64,000 bases of DNA, taken from Anaerolineales bacterium (GTDB lineage: Bacteria > Chloroflexota > Anaerolineae > Aggregatilineales > J027). Below are positions 44,149 to 53,356 of this stretch, in pieces. The notes under the pieces were generated by a model, which ran no database searches, had not been told where the DNA came from, and saw only the letters and a program-made list of their open reading frames with translations. The DNA lies in the NCBI GenBank assembly GCA_020634155.1, contig JACKCI010000002.1, forward strand, positions 124,001-188,000. The letters are read 5' to 3'. Both the position numbers and the translations under genes were made by a program. Position 1 is the stretch's first letter; every line of letters starts with the position of its first letter.

Positions 44149-45153
44149 TTAGGTGGTCTGACGGATAACCAGCGTAGTGGGTAGCAACACTTGTTGTTCT
44201 TTAGGGGGCTGGTTTTGAATGATCTGTATGAGCATCTGGATAAGACGCTCTCCGATCTCGAAAATAGGTTGGCGGATAGTGGTTAGTGGGGGGGTGGCGA
44301 TTCCCGCCGAGACAATATCGTCAAAGCCTATGACGGCAATGTCCTTGCCCACTGTCAAGCCACGCTCCCGAATGGCTTCCATCGTGCCGAGCGCCATGTG
44401 GTCATTACAAGCCACAATAGCCGTAATTGCAGGAAAATTTGCTAGAAGATAGTGGGTTTGTTCGTAACCACCGCTATGTTCTAGATTGCCTGTTACAACA
44501 TATTCGTCACGATAAGGGATGTTGGCATCATCCAGACCCAGACAATAGCCAAGCAGCCGATATGCGGTATAGGCCATCTCTTGAGGCGGCAAAATCAAGG
44601 CAATATGACGATGCCCGCGCTCTGTCAGGTGGATAACGGCCTTCCGCACTCCGTCTTGGCTATCCACATCAATATATGGAAAATCGGAAACCTCGTCAGG
44701 AGCTAGTCGCCCCGATACTACATAAGGCAACCCGATACTTTCTAGATAGGTGATGCGTGGATCATTCTGTCGGGTACGGGCCACTACCATGCCGTCAACA
44801 CGATTTCCGCCAGCAATCCGCCGATAGGCGGCTAATTCTTCATTGTCGGGGAGTTGGGTACTGATAAGGACATCATTGTGATATTGTGCGGCAGCGTGAC
44901 CAATGCCCATTAGCAACTGACTAAAGAACCCATCCGAAAATGTATCTTCAGGGATGATGAAACCGATGGTGTGAGTTTGTTGTTGGCGAAGTTGACGGGC
45001 AACGAGGTTGGGTTCATAGCCAATCTGGTTGGCGATTTCGATGATTCGTTGTCGGGTTTTGGGGCTGACATCACTGTAGCCACCAAGTGCCCGCGAAATG
45101 GTGGTGATGGAAAAACCAGAAAGCTGTGCAATATCTTTTAAGGTGGCTGGCAT
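44149..45153 (-). CDS. LacI-family transcriptional regulator
   Basis: A 334-aa repressor. The LacI helix-turn-helix is TLKDIAQLSGFSITTISRAL with the hinge QRIIEIANQIGYEPNLVAR, followed by a periplasmic-binding-protein-like effector domain (HTIGFIIPEDTFSDGFFS, IDVDSQDGVRKAVIHL, GFDDIVSAGIATPPLTTIRQ). It is the first gene of the leftward operon, and two 18-bp operators lie in its own control region. It therefore most likely represses itself, the importer operon and the divergent glycerate kinase gene. Confidence 0.94.
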   Translation of the reverse strand: MPATLKDIAQLSGFSITTISRALGGYSDVSPKTRQRIIEIANQIGYEPNLVARQLRQQQTHTIGFIIPEDTFSDGFFSQLLMGIGHAAAQYHNDVLISTQLPDNEELAAYRRIAGGNRVDGMVVARTRQNDPRITYLESIGLPYVVSGRLAPDEVSDFPYIDVDSQDGVRKAVIHLTERGHRHIALILPPQEMAYTAYRLLGYCLGLDDANIPYRDEYVVTGNLEHSGGYEQTHYLLANFPAITAIVACNDHMALGTMEAIRERGLTVGKDIAVIGFDDIVSAGIATPPLTTIRQPIFEIGERLIQMLIQIIQNQPPKEQQVLLPTTLVIRQTT

Positions 45154-45178
45154 TCGTGATTTCTTTTTAGTAAATCAA

Positions 45179-45196
45179 ATCCGAAACGTTTTGGAT
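45179..45196. promoter_or_regulatory. LacI-type operator O2
   Basis: ATCCGAAACGTTTTGGAT, an 18-bp near-perfect palindrome (one mismatch) with the central CG of LacI-family sites. It lies just after the predicted start of the minus-strand transcript. Its centre is 32 bp (three helical turns) from the other operator. Confidence 0.85.
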
Positions 45197-45204
45197 TTTA
45201 CCAT

Positions 45205-45233
45205 ATCTTAATCCAAAACGTTTTGGATGTCAA
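45205..45233 (-). promoter_or_regulatory. Promoter of the lacI-importer operon
   Basis: On the minus strand, a perfect TTGACA (45228-45233) and TAAGAT (45205-45210) are separated by exactly 17 bp. That spacer is the perfect operator at 45211-45228, so repressor binding would directly block RNA polymerase. Confidence 0.8.
45211..45228. promoter_or_regulatory. LacI-type operator O1 (perfect palindrome)
   Basis: ATCCAAAACGTTTTGGAT is a perfect 18-bp palindrome filling the -35/-10 spacer of the minus-strand promoter. It also lies about 98 bp before the divergent glycerate kinase start, so it can control both directions. Confidence 0.9.
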
Positions 45234-45325
45234 CTTTCCCAACATAGGGTATCTTTGTGGTCGGGACTTGATAGCTAGTGTGAACTTGCCCAATAACGCC
45301 CCATGCAATCAAAGGAGTAACCCTC

Positions 45326-46489
45326 ATAACTCTCAAAATTGCCATTGCTCCCAATGCATTCAGAGGCAGCCTTTCGGCCTTAGATGCTGCTCAAGGAATT
45401 GCACTAGGGTTGGCTGCCAGCCAACTCAATTGTGAAGTTGTCTTTATGCCGCTGGCGGATGGTGGTGATGGTACTTTGGCGGTGTGGCTCAACAGTCAAC
45501 CTGAAGGCCACTGGGTAACCCGCAGGGTGTCTGGCCCGCGTGGACAGCATGTTGAGGCTGCGTTTGGTCTATCAGGGCAGACAGCTCTGATTGAGATGGC
45601 GCGTGCTTCTGGTATCGAACTTATCACCCCCACTCTACGAGACCCGCTATTCACAACTACTTTTGGTACTGGTGAGTTAATCGGGGCGGCCATCGACGCG
45701 GGAGCTACTGAGATTTTGGTGGGGGTTGGCGGCAGTGCCACCGTAGATGGCGGCGCAGGATGTCTGCAAGCATTAGGGGCACGTTTGCTGGATACTGAGG
45801 GAAACGACGTTCCACACGGTGGCGGTGGACTGGCACATCTCGCTCACATAGATGTTACGCCACTCACCCAACGGTTGGAGGGGGTTACCATCAAAGTGCT
45901 GTGTGATGTCGATAATCCATTGCTGGGAGAACGCGGCGCAGGACCTGTTTTTGGGCCACAAAAAGGTGCCAATGCTGAGGCTGTCAAGACCTTGGCTGCT
46001 AATTTGGCTCATTATGCCGACATCCTCAAACACGATGTAGGTGTGGACATAGGTGATATGCCGAGGACGGGTGCAGCGGGTGGACTTAGTGCTGGGTTGA
46101 TGGCGGTGGCTAGGGCCGAATTGGTGTCCGGAATTGAGACCATAATCATCGCTTGTGGGTACGATGTGCGTTTGGCGGTGGGTGACATTGCGCTGGTTAT
46201 TACGGGCGAAGGCAAGCTAGACGACCAGAGCGAAGGGGGCAAGGCACCCGTGGGCATGGCACTCGCTGCTCATGCCTATAATATTCCTGTGGTAGCGTTG
46301 GCTGGTACCCTTGATGCCAGTGCAACTAATCTGCAACGCTGGCACATCGCAAGCGCCCAGAGCATTATCCGCCATCCTTGTACATTGGATAACGCATTGA
46401 AGCATGCTGACGAATGGTTGATTGAGGCGGCCACTCAGTTGGGCAATGTTTTGGCGCTGGGGCAGGGTTTGAGTCTTTTCAAAGCCTAA
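45326..46489 (+). CDS. glxK: Glycerate kinase (GlxK/GK-I family) with apparent ATA start
   Basis: About 387 aa. Family motifs are complete only if translation starts upstream: MTLKIAIAPNAFRGSLSA is the usual N-terminus, and later ADGGDGTL, GVGGSATVDGGAG, GPQKGAN and ITGEGKLDDQS. The codon at 45326 is ATA, preceded at 8 nt by AAAGGAG (45311-45317). A TTG at 45410 is in frame but would remove the conserved nucleotide-binding start. A five-codon frame ATG...TAA (45303-45320) covers the ribosome site. It converts glycerate to 2-phosphoglycerate and is divergent from the lacI operon, sharing its operators. Confidence 0.85.
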   Translation: MTLKIAIAPNAFRGSLSALDAAQGIALGLAASQLNCEVVFMPLADGGDGTLAVWLNSQPEGHWVTRRVSGPRGQHVEAAFGLSGQTALIEMARASGIELITPTLRDPLFTTTFGTGELIGAAIDAGATEILVGVGGSATVDGGAGCLQALGARLLDTEGNDVPHGGGGLAHLAHIDVTPLTQRLEGVTIKVLCDVDNPLLGERGAGPVFGPQKGANAEAVKTLAANLAHYADILKHDVGVDIGDMPRTGAAGGLSAGLMAVARAELVSGIETIIIACGYDVRLAVGDIALVITGEGKLDDQSEGGKAPVGMALAAHAYNIPVVALAGTLDASATNLQRWHIASAQSIIRHPCTLDNALKHADEWLIEAATQLGNVLALGQGLSLFKA

Positions 46490-46994
46490 TGACTTCTGCG
46501 AGGGTAATTGATGGTATCCGTAGAGTTATCTGGTTTTTGAATTTCAATTATAAGTCTAAGATAATTTATATATTAACATTATATGAAATATAATATAAAT
46601 TATCGTTTCGCAATTTGTAGAATTCTTACGGCTCAGGTAGACTTAGATTGTTTGGTGGTCATGTGATTGCTACTCTCCTTACGAATCACCATTGATCCCG
46701 GTAAGCTGTAAAACAATTACAAACTATTACTTACGTATCCACAGATGTCAGACCGATTCAAACAAGTTAAGCTTATTCTTTCCTACAAGCCAGCATGGTT
46801 TCAACATCATTGACCTTCAAGAGGCCCAATTGTGGCTCAATACATGTTCGGAAACATGCTATAATTGCGAATGGAATAAGGCACAATTGAGATGACTCAC
46901 TTCATTGATGAATACAGGTATTGCCAAAAGAAAGCTTGGTAAAATAGACTCGTCAACTGGTTACCCAGAATCTTAAAGCAGTGAAAGAACACTA
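46490..46994. other. AT-rich intergenic region before polysaccharide genes
   Basis: 505 bp separate the glycerate kinase stop from the first glycosyltransferase. The left part (46540-46610) is almost pure A/T with overlapping palindromic TATATTA/TAATATA runs. The right part holds the promoter-like site at 46843-46865. No gene was supported. The composition change marks the edge of the AT-rich glycan island. Confidence 0.5.
46843..46865 (+). promoter_or_regulatory. Extended -10 promoter with overlapping inverted repeat
   Basis: TGC-TATAAT (46857-46865) is an extended -10. It is overlapped by the inverted repeat CATGTT-CGGA-AACATG (46843-46858). It could drive the rightward glycan genes, leaving a leader of about 120 nt. 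Confidence 0.45.
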
Positions 46995-48632
46995 ATGCCC
47001 CAGACCATAAGAATCGATTTAATCTGGCAATCAGAAAAATATCCACCACCTGAATGGCCTCTTGGTGAGGTATTCACAGTCAACGCGGATACCCAATCGT
47101 TGTACAACGTTGTCCGTGAAAAATCACAAGCCAGTAGCGCCCAATTCTGGCTGTTTTGGGATAGCCGCTTGGGCAACCCCGACACAGCAGTTATAGCCGA
47201 AATAGCAACTACCCCCGGTGATGTGTGGCATGCTGGGTTGAAATTAGGGACCAGTGGGCTTCCAACATGGATCAACTTTGTAGTTCCAACATGGATGTTA
47301 AACCGTGATCCAGATAATGACATTGTTTCGACATCGTGGCGCGTTTCTCTAGCAGCGTGTTTAGTACGAACTGAAGTGTTGATCAAAATGGGAGGCGTCC
47401 ATAAGGAATTTGTGTCTTTAGCGGGTGCTGCACTGGAGATGGGGCATCGTTATATTTCTCAGGGTGTATATGTACGTCATATTCCAGCGATGATAGCCAA
47501 GAGTTCATTCATTGAGTCAATAAAATTGCCCTTATATGATGAATTGTTATTTATTCATTTACGTTTTAGTCGCCTACAATTTTGGTGGAGCATATTTCGC
47601 GCTGTATTAATTGGTAACTCGTCCTTAGTTTCAATCCTACGAGCATGGCGCAAAATCAATGTTCCATCCCAGCCAGATCGAGACTTGATTTACAATCGTT
47701 CGGCGCTCTTGGAAAATCCCCATAGGTTAGAAGATGCCCGCGTGACTGTCTTGATTCCGACACTTGAGCGCTATCCATATCTGCGTGTTGTGCTTGACCA
47801 ACTGCGTCGCCAGACTATTAAACCATTGGAGATTGTTGTCGTTGACCAAACTCCGCTTGAAGAACGGGATATGGCACTTGCAGAGGAATTCAAAGATCTG
47901 CCTTTAAACTTAATCCATTTGGATTATGCAGGCCAATCAACTGCACGCAATGTTGGGTTACAAGCATCGAAAGGGGACTATATCCTTTTTATAGATGACG
48001 ATGATGAGATACAAAACAATCTCATTGAGTTACATCTGAAAAACATTCATCAATCTCTTGCACCAGTTTCATCTGGCTATGCGGTTGAGCCAGAGTCGGG
48101 TCCTGCACCGTATGAATTTACTTATGCGAGAATTAGTGATGTTTTTCCGACGAACAATACCTTGATTCGCCGCGAGGTTCTACAAAGCTCTGGCCTTTTT
48201 GACCTCGCCTATGATAAAGGACAACAGGCTGATGGCGATCTCGGTATGAGAATTTATTTAAACGGCACTTTAATGAGTTATAACCCAACTATTGAGGTCT
48301 TGCACCATCATGCACCACGTGGTGGATTACGTACCCATAAAGCCCGTGTTATTACCGCTGGACTGAGCCGTCAGAAGGTAATGCTGCGACGTTTACCACA
48401 CCAAACTGAAATATACCTATCTTTGCGTTATTTTGATGCACACCAAGTCAGGGAATACTTGTGGCTCAAAGTTCGGGGAACCTTTGCAATTCACAGTGGA
48501 TTGCCTCGAAAAATCGCAAAATTGGTTATCGGGCTTTTGATTCTACCCAACACCTTATGGAAAATGCGGCAGAGATATAAAGCTGCAACACAAATGTTTG
48601 AGGTCTATCCACAAATTGATTATCTAAAATAG
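46995..48632 (+). CDS. GT2 glycosyltransferase with an extra N-terminal half-domain
   Basis: A 545-aa protein. Residues about 248-440 form a GT-A domain: VTVLIPTLERYPYLRVVLDQ, IVVVDQTPLEERDM, GDYILFIDDDDE (the DxD metal motif). Residues 1-240 look like a second, degenerate GT-A: FWLFWDSRLGNPDTAVIAEI, then WRVSLAACLVRTEVLIKMGG typical of the acceptor half. A C-terminal helical tail contains GLPRKIAKLVIGLLILP. It is first of four rightward polysaccharide genes. Acceptor unknown. Confidence 0.82.
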   Translation: MPQTIRIDLIWQSEKYPPPEWPLGEVFTVNADTQSLYNVVREKSQASSAQFWLFWDSRLGNPDTAVIAEIATTPGDVWHAGLKLGTSGLPTWINFVVPTWMLNRDPDNDIVSTSWRVSLAACLVRTEVLIKMGGVHKEFVSLAGAALEMGHRYISQGVYVRHIPAMIAKSSFIESIKLPLYDELLFIHLRFSRLQFWWSIFRAVLIGNSSLVSILRAWRKINVPSQPDRDLIYNRSALLENPHRLEDARVTVLIPTLERYPYLRVVLDQLRRQTIKPLEIVVVDQTPLEERDMALAEEFKDLPLNLIHLDYAGQSTARNVGLQASKGDYILFIDDDDEIQNNLIELHLKNIHQSLAPVSSGYAVEPESGPAPYEFTYARISDVFPTNNTLIRREVLQSSGLFDLAYDKGQQADGDLGMRIYLNGTLMSYNPTIEVLHHHAPRGGLRTHKARVITAGLSRQKVMLRRLPHQTEIYLSLRYFDAHQVREYLWLKVRGTFAIHSGLPRKIAKLVIGLLILPNTLWKMRQRYKAATQMFEVYPQIDYLK

Positions 48633-48772
48633 GCCTTATGAACCGTTAGCGTGCTGGGGTAAACTTTAGGGCAGAACTGCTGCTTGTCTCCGCATTTAAT
48701 GGTCAATTTATTGAGATTTTAACAATAACTTGTTTTCAACAATCTATTTTCTACTAACCATCGGAAATTCAG

Positions 48773-49921
48773 ATGCCCAACCTTCTTCTACTTTCTAGCG
48801 AATTCCCACCCGGTCCGGGAGGTATCGGAACCCATGCTTATGAACTTGCACGGAATTTAACCCATTTCGGTTGGACTATTACCGTTGTCACTCGGCAGGA
48901 TTATGTTACTGCGGCTGAAATCGATTATTTTAATTCTCAACTATCTTTTCCTGTTTATACACTCCAAGAACAAGCATCTTTCTTGCATGAATGGTTTTAT
49001 AGATGGCGCAGCATAGCCAGCAAACTAACCGATGCCGATGTTGTGGTTGTATCAGGAGAGCGAATGGTATGGTTAACCGCTGCACTAACCAAACGCTATC
49101 GATTACCATGGGTTGCAATTGGTCATGGGACAGAATTGGGGGCGCGGCCATTTCCTTATGGAATTGTTACAAGATGGGCATTTCAAAATGCCTCAGCCGT
49201 TATATGTGTAAGTCAATATACATCTAGCCAGATGCATGAACGAGGTATTTATCCAAAAGAAAATCATATAATTCCTAATGGAGCAAATGCTGAACGCTTT
49301 GGTACTATTGCTAAAGAGAAACTCCTAGCTTTCAAAGAACAGCACCATTTGTTGAACAAAAATTTGTTGGTCACAGTTGGGCATGTATCCGAGCGCAAAG
49401 GGCAAGATATTGTTATTCGAGCTTTGCCCTATATATTAAAGCAATTTCCAGATATTCATTACCTGATTATTGGCTTGCCGACTAAGCAAGCAAACTATAT
49501 GCAACTTGCACGAGACCTCAATGTCGAATCTCATGTACACTTCTTGGGGCGAGTCAATGATGAGGATTTGGTATATTATCTTAATGCCAGTGATTTATTC
49601 ATTATGACAAGCCGCTATACAGCTCAAGGCGACTTTGAAGGTTATGGTATTGCTGTTATTGAAGCAGCCTTATGTGGAAAACCCGCAATCATTAGTCGGG
49701 ATTCCGGTCTAATGGAGGCGATCATTGATGGGAAAACAGGACTAAGTGTACCCCCTGAGTCACCACAGGCTCTAGCTGAAGCGGTGATCTCATTGATGGC
49801 AAATCCCTCGCAACTTGCTCAGTTTGGCCGAGATGCTCAAGAACGTGCCGCTAATGAACAGACATGGTCTCAGATTGTTCGACAGTATGACCTAATTTTG
49901 CGTGGAATGATAGCCCAATAG
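48773..49921 (+). CDS. GT4-family glycosyltransferase
   Basis: A 382-aa GT-B enzyme. It begins LLLLSSEFPPGPGGIGTHAY, the standard donor-domain opening, and has TVGHVSERKGQDIVIRALP and the EX7E-type site FEGYGIAVIEAALCGKPAII. Three bp separate it from the next GT4 gene. Role: sugar transfer in cell-surface glycan assembly at the cytoplasmic membrane (inferred from neighbours). Confidence 0.9.
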   Translation: MPNLLLLSSEFPPGPGGIGTHAYELARNLTHFGWTITVVTRQDYVTAAEIDYFNSQLSFPVYTLQEQASFLHEWFYRWRSIASKLTDADVVVVSGERMVWLTAALTKRYRLPWVAIGHGTELGARPFPYGIVTRWAFQNASAVICVSQYTSSQMHERGIYPKENHIIPNGANAERFGTIAKEKLLAFKEQHHLLNKNLLVTVGHVSERKGQDIVIRALPYILKQFPDIHYLIIGLPTKQANYMQLARDLNVESHVHFLGRVNDEDLVYYLNASDLFIMTSRYTAQGDFEGYGIAVIEAALCGKPAIISRDSGLMEAIIDGKTGLSVPPESPQALAEAVISLMANPSQLAQFGRDAQERAANEQTWSQIVRQYDLILRGMIAQ

Positions 49922-49923
49922 CA

Positions 49924-51096
49924 ATGCATCTGTTGATTGTCTCACACACCGAGCACTATCTAAAGAATGGCATGGTAGTTGGATGGGGACCGACTATCCG
50001 TGAAATTAACCACTTAGCCAAGCTATTTGACCAAGTTACTCATGTTGCTTTTCTATACCATAATGAAGCGCCCATCAGTTCATTGCCTTATGCACCCAAT
50101 GTTAAATTTGTCACTTTACGTCCTTCCGGTGGCGTCACGCTTCTCGATAAGCTAAGGGTGATATTTTCAATACCGGCCTATATACGGACTATATTAAAAG
50201 AACTGAATGCTGTGGATGTTGTGCATATCCGCTGCCCAGCCAACATTTCGCTCATTGCCATTATCTTGTTCGCTTTGTTGCGAAAACCACGGAAGCGGTG
50301 GGTCAAATATGCGGGTGATTGGGTTAGTTCTAATGCTGCTTGGTCTTATCGCTTTCAACGCTGGTGGTTGCGACAAAACCTAACCAGAGCAGTTGTCACC
50401 ATTAATGGCGAATGGGCAAATACCCCAAAACATATCCAGTCTTTTTACAATCCAAGTTTGACGGCTGATGATATCCAAGTCGGCCATCAACTCTTAGAGA
50501 CGAAGCACCTCACATCTCCAATCCGTCTGATTTTCGTTGGTCGGGTTGAGCAAGAAAAAGGTATAGGGCGAGCGCTTCAAATCGTCTCTCTGTTGTCCCC
50601 AACAACCGAGGTACACTTTGACATAATAGGAGATGGCAAAGACCGAGCAACATTTGAGCAACAGTCCAGAGATTTGGAAATCGATCATCTCCTCACATTC
50701 CACGGACATTTACCAATCACCGAACTTGGACAATACTATACAAGGGCACATTTCCTGCTACTCCCCACCAACGCAAGCGAAGGATGGCCTAAAGTGATAA
50801 GTGAAGGTATGGCCTATGGAGTAGTCCCTCTTATTGGAAGTGTGAGCAGTATTCCTCAATACATCTCAACATTTGGTACTGGATGTGCTATCGATCCGCT
50901 GGACTTAGGGCAGTTTGTGCAAGCAATTCAATGGTACCAAGCTCATCCTGATGAGTGGAAGTTGCAGGCGCAAAATGGGGTGCAGGCCGCCCGATTCTTC
51001 ACTTATGAATATTACCTAGAGGCTGTCCGTATGCTACTTAACATTGATTCTAGCCAATTTCCCCGTTTTCCAGAACCGAATGAGAAGAACCCATGA
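49924..51096 (+). CDS. GT4-family glycosyltransferase
   Basis: A 390-aa GT-B enzyme with an N-terminal LLIVSHTEHYLKNGMVVGWG and the C-terminal RLIFVGRVEQEKGIGRALQI, ASEGWPKVISEGMAYGVVP. The usual second Glu of EX7E is conserved in context (SEGWPKVISEGMA). Its stop overlaps the start of the O-antigen-ligase-like gene by 4 bp. Confidence 0.88.
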   Translation: MHLLIVSHTEHYLKNGMVVGWGPTIREINHLAKLFDQVTHVAFLYHNEAPISSLPYAPNVKFVTLRPSGGVTLLDKLRVIFSIPAYIRTILKELNAVDVVHIRCPANISLIAIILFALLRKPRKRWVKYAGDWVSSNAAWSYRFQRWWLRQNLTRAVVTINGEWANTPKHIQSFYNPSLTADDIQVGHQLLETKHLTSPIRLIFVGRVEQEKGIGRALQIVSLLSPTTEVHFDIIGDGKDRATFEQQSRDLEIDHLLTFHGHLPITELGQYYTRAHFLLLPTNASEGWPKVISEGMAYGVVPLIGSVSSIPQYISTFGTGCAIDPLDLGQFVQAIQWYQAHPDEWKLQAQNGVQAARFFTYEYYLEAVRMLLNIDSSQFPRFPEPNEKNP

Positions 51097-52451
51097 TTTC
51101 CCAAAAGTTGTCTATCATACAGCCACAGTTTCTGGATAAAGTAACCAGCAATGGGTTTGTATTGTTCCTGTTGATTGGTTTTCATATCGGCCTTGGGGTT
51201 ATGAATACCAGCGTTTACCTGTTATCCACCTATGTTGCCTATGCAACTATAGGTATAACTTTTGTTTTGGCGTTTTTATCAAATAGAAACCTGATGTACG
51301 CAGCGGCCTATGTATCTGGTGCTGAGATCTACTGGCGAATGACGCAGGCCGATATTTTCTGGGAATCTGGGAAATATACGATTGCTTTTGCCTTTCTCAT
51401 TGCCCTCTCGTCACGGAAATCTATCAAGATTCCGCCATTCAGTTTCTTGTTCTTTATCGCTCTAATCCCGGCGTTTTTAGGGATTGGTTCTAATTTCTCG
51501 ATAAGTACCCTTCGGGATCAGGTCAGCTTCTACGGGTCTGGACCTGCTACGCTATTTATAGCATCCGTCTATTTCTTCCAAATCAAGCTCAATAGACAAG
51601 ACCTTGTGAAGATGCTGTTTGCTTATATATTACCGTTGTTAACCATCGCCACTTATGCCTTGTTGGGTATCTTGAGTACAGACGTCGTTTGGGTAGATGC
51701 CTCCAATTTTTCAGCCTCTGGTGGGTTTGGCCCCAATCAGGTTTCAACTGTACTGGGTTTGGGCATGTTGAGTACAGTATTCCTTGTGCTGTTGACTGAA
51801 ATACCCAAGCACCAAAAAATCGTTATTGCTCTCATTGGGTTATGGTTGACAATACAAACCCTGTTTACATTTTCACGCGGGGGCTTTTATGCAGCAGTTG
51901 CGTCAGGTGTCGTATTTGGGGTTCTTCTGTTCAGAAAATCGCCTAGATTGCTACTTCCTATTTTATTCTGGAGCACGCTTTTCTTTGGTATTCTCATGTA
52001 TCTCATTATTCCTCAACTGGATAAAACTACCGACAACCAACTATCAGGTCGCTTGCAAGATACCAGCTCAACAGGACGTATTGAAGTTGCAACGGCGGAA
52101 ATACAGGCTTTTATAGATAATCCACTTGGTGGTGGGGCTGGCTCTGCCAACGCAATTCGTGGGAAAAGTATTCAACATAGCAGCCTTGCTTCCCATAATG
52201 AATATACTCGACTACTCGCTGAACATGGAATTCTAGGTTTTTTTGCACTCCTCTGTTTGATGGGTGGGCTTTATGTGAATTTCAGAAACTTTGAACACTC
52301 GCTAATCATTCAAGCAATAATGGGAGCATTGATAACTTGGGCTTTATTGACATTAGGGCATTCGGCTTTCCGTATTGCCGCACCAGCCTATGCTATCGGC
52401 CTTACGTTTGCTTCTTACGAAGATAGGGAAGAGGTAACGGAAGCAGACTAG
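51093..52451 (+). CDS. O-antigen ligase / Wzy-like membrane protein
   Basis: A 452-aa integral membrane protein with about 12 helices and a large external loop near residues 320-390 containing GRIEVATAEIQAFIDNPLGG, GSANAIRGKSIQHSSLASHN and EYTRLLAEHGILG. The 'HNEYTRLLAEHGI' motif is the hallmark of the Wzy_C/O-antigen ligase family, which polymerises or ligates lipid-linked glycan outside the membrane. It is last in the glycan operon. Confidence 0.88.
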   Translation: MISQKLSIIQPQFLDKVTSNGFVLFLLIGFHIGLGVMNTSVYLLSTYVAYATIGITFVLAFLSNRNLMYAAAYVSGAEIYWRMTQADIFWESGKYTIAFAFLIALSSRKSIKIPPFSFLFFIALIPAFLGIGSNFSISTLRDQVSFYGSGPATLFIASVYFFQIKLNRQDLVKMLFAYILPLLTIATYALLGILSTDVVWVDASNFSASGGFGPNQVSTVLGLGMLSTVFLVLLTEIPKHQKIVIALIGLWLTIQTLFTFSRGGFYAAVASGVVFGVLLFRKSPRLLLPILFWSTLFFGILMYLIIPQLDKTTDNQLSGRLQDTSSTGRIEVATAEIQAFIDNPLGGGAGSANAIRGKSIQHSSLASHNEYTRLLAEHGILGFFALLCLMGGLYVNFRNFEHSLIIQAIMGALITWALLTLGHSAFRIAAPAYAIGLTFASYEDREEVTEAD

Positions 52452-52771
52452 GCATGATTGATTTATAGTGATGAAGGAACAAGGTTGTGAAGGTGCGCCA
52501 TACACACCCCTATAGGATTCCCCCAGCCAGTAAATGCTTTACGAGAAGGCCCTGTTTCGCTGAGAGTATAAAGTGATTTGGGTCAATAGAATTGGCGTAT
52601 AGAGTAAAAGAAAAGCCGCACAGGAGCGGTCAAAAGAAAGCAGAGTCACCAGCCACACAACCCACGCATGACCAGCCACCAGTGCAGCATCGGAACGCAT
52701 ATCCGAAACCGTATTGCCCAAAAGGTCAAGTATCCTTGTGGCACCGAACTGTATTTTCACAAACCGACGGC
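52452..52771. other. Intergenic region, no supported gene
   Basis: 320 bp between convergent genes. A GTG-started minus frame (52539-52760, 73 aa, beginning MKIQFGATRILDLLGN) has one possible membrane helix but no ribosome site or family, so it is not called. Confidence 0.4.
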
Positions 52772-53245
52772 CTAGTTTGCAGCCGCTAACGTCCGCCGAA
52801 TCTGGTCAAGGTGGGCATCACAATGGTCAGCATAAATTCGCAGAATGTCGGCAATGGACATCTCGCCATTTTCTGCATGGAACCCACTCCGTGACCAGTC
52901 TTCTTCCGCCAAACTCTCAAAGAGTTCCACCCAGCGCTTATGCAGACCATGTAGAATCATCAAAGAAGTCTCAATGCGATCGGATTGAGCTTCAGGCGTT
53001 AATGCCCATGCATCTTGGTTGTAGGGCTTTAAGGTTGGATGGTTTTCGGTTAAGATGAGCTTCATACGGATATAGCTATTCATATGTGAATCCGCCAAAT
53101 GATGCACATTTTGGGCCACCGTCCACTCTCCGCTTAGATAAGGTGTGGTCAATTGCTCATCACTTAGCCCTTTGAGCAGTGTATCAAGTTGGGATGGGAA
53201 ATTGCGAATTTTCTCAATTAGGGTGTTGCGGTTGGATGTTGTCAT
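52772..53245 (-). CDS. DinB/YfiT-family protein (bacillithiol transferase-like)
   Basis: A 157-aa four-helix DinB-superfamily protein. GEWTVAQNVHHLADSHMNSY and YADHCDAHLDQIRRTL give the three metal-ligand histidines; the MKLILTENHPTLKPYNQDAW segment is typical of the YfiT/BstA group, which joins bacillithiol to electrophiles. ATG 53245 is preceded by AGGAGAACAC. It is divergent from ftsK with 111 bp between. Thiol specificity is inferred. Confidence 0.8.
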   Translation of the reverse strand: MTTSNRNTLIEKIRNFPSQLDTLLKGLSDEQLTTPYLSGEWTVAQNVHHLADSHMNSYIRMKLILTENHPTLKPYNQDAWALTPEAQSDRIETSLMILHGLHKRWVELFESLAEEDWSRSGFHAENGEMSIADILRIYADHCDAHLDQIRRTLAAAN

Positions 53246-53356
53246 GTGTTCTCCTCTCTTCACCTGTCTCTCATTCTTAATTGTAGCCGAAGATGTGTAG
53301 AGTTGTGCTTTTGATTGCATCCCGCACATGGTACAATACGAAGGTGAGGGATATAG

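Noticed and set aside
45410..46489. TTG 45410 as start of glycerate kinase
   Set aside because: It would remove the conserved IAIAPNAFRGSLSA segment and has no ribosome site; the upstream ATA has a strong one.
52539..52760. 73-aa minus frame with one possible helix
   Set aside because: GTG start without ribosome site, no family; kept only as an intergenic note.
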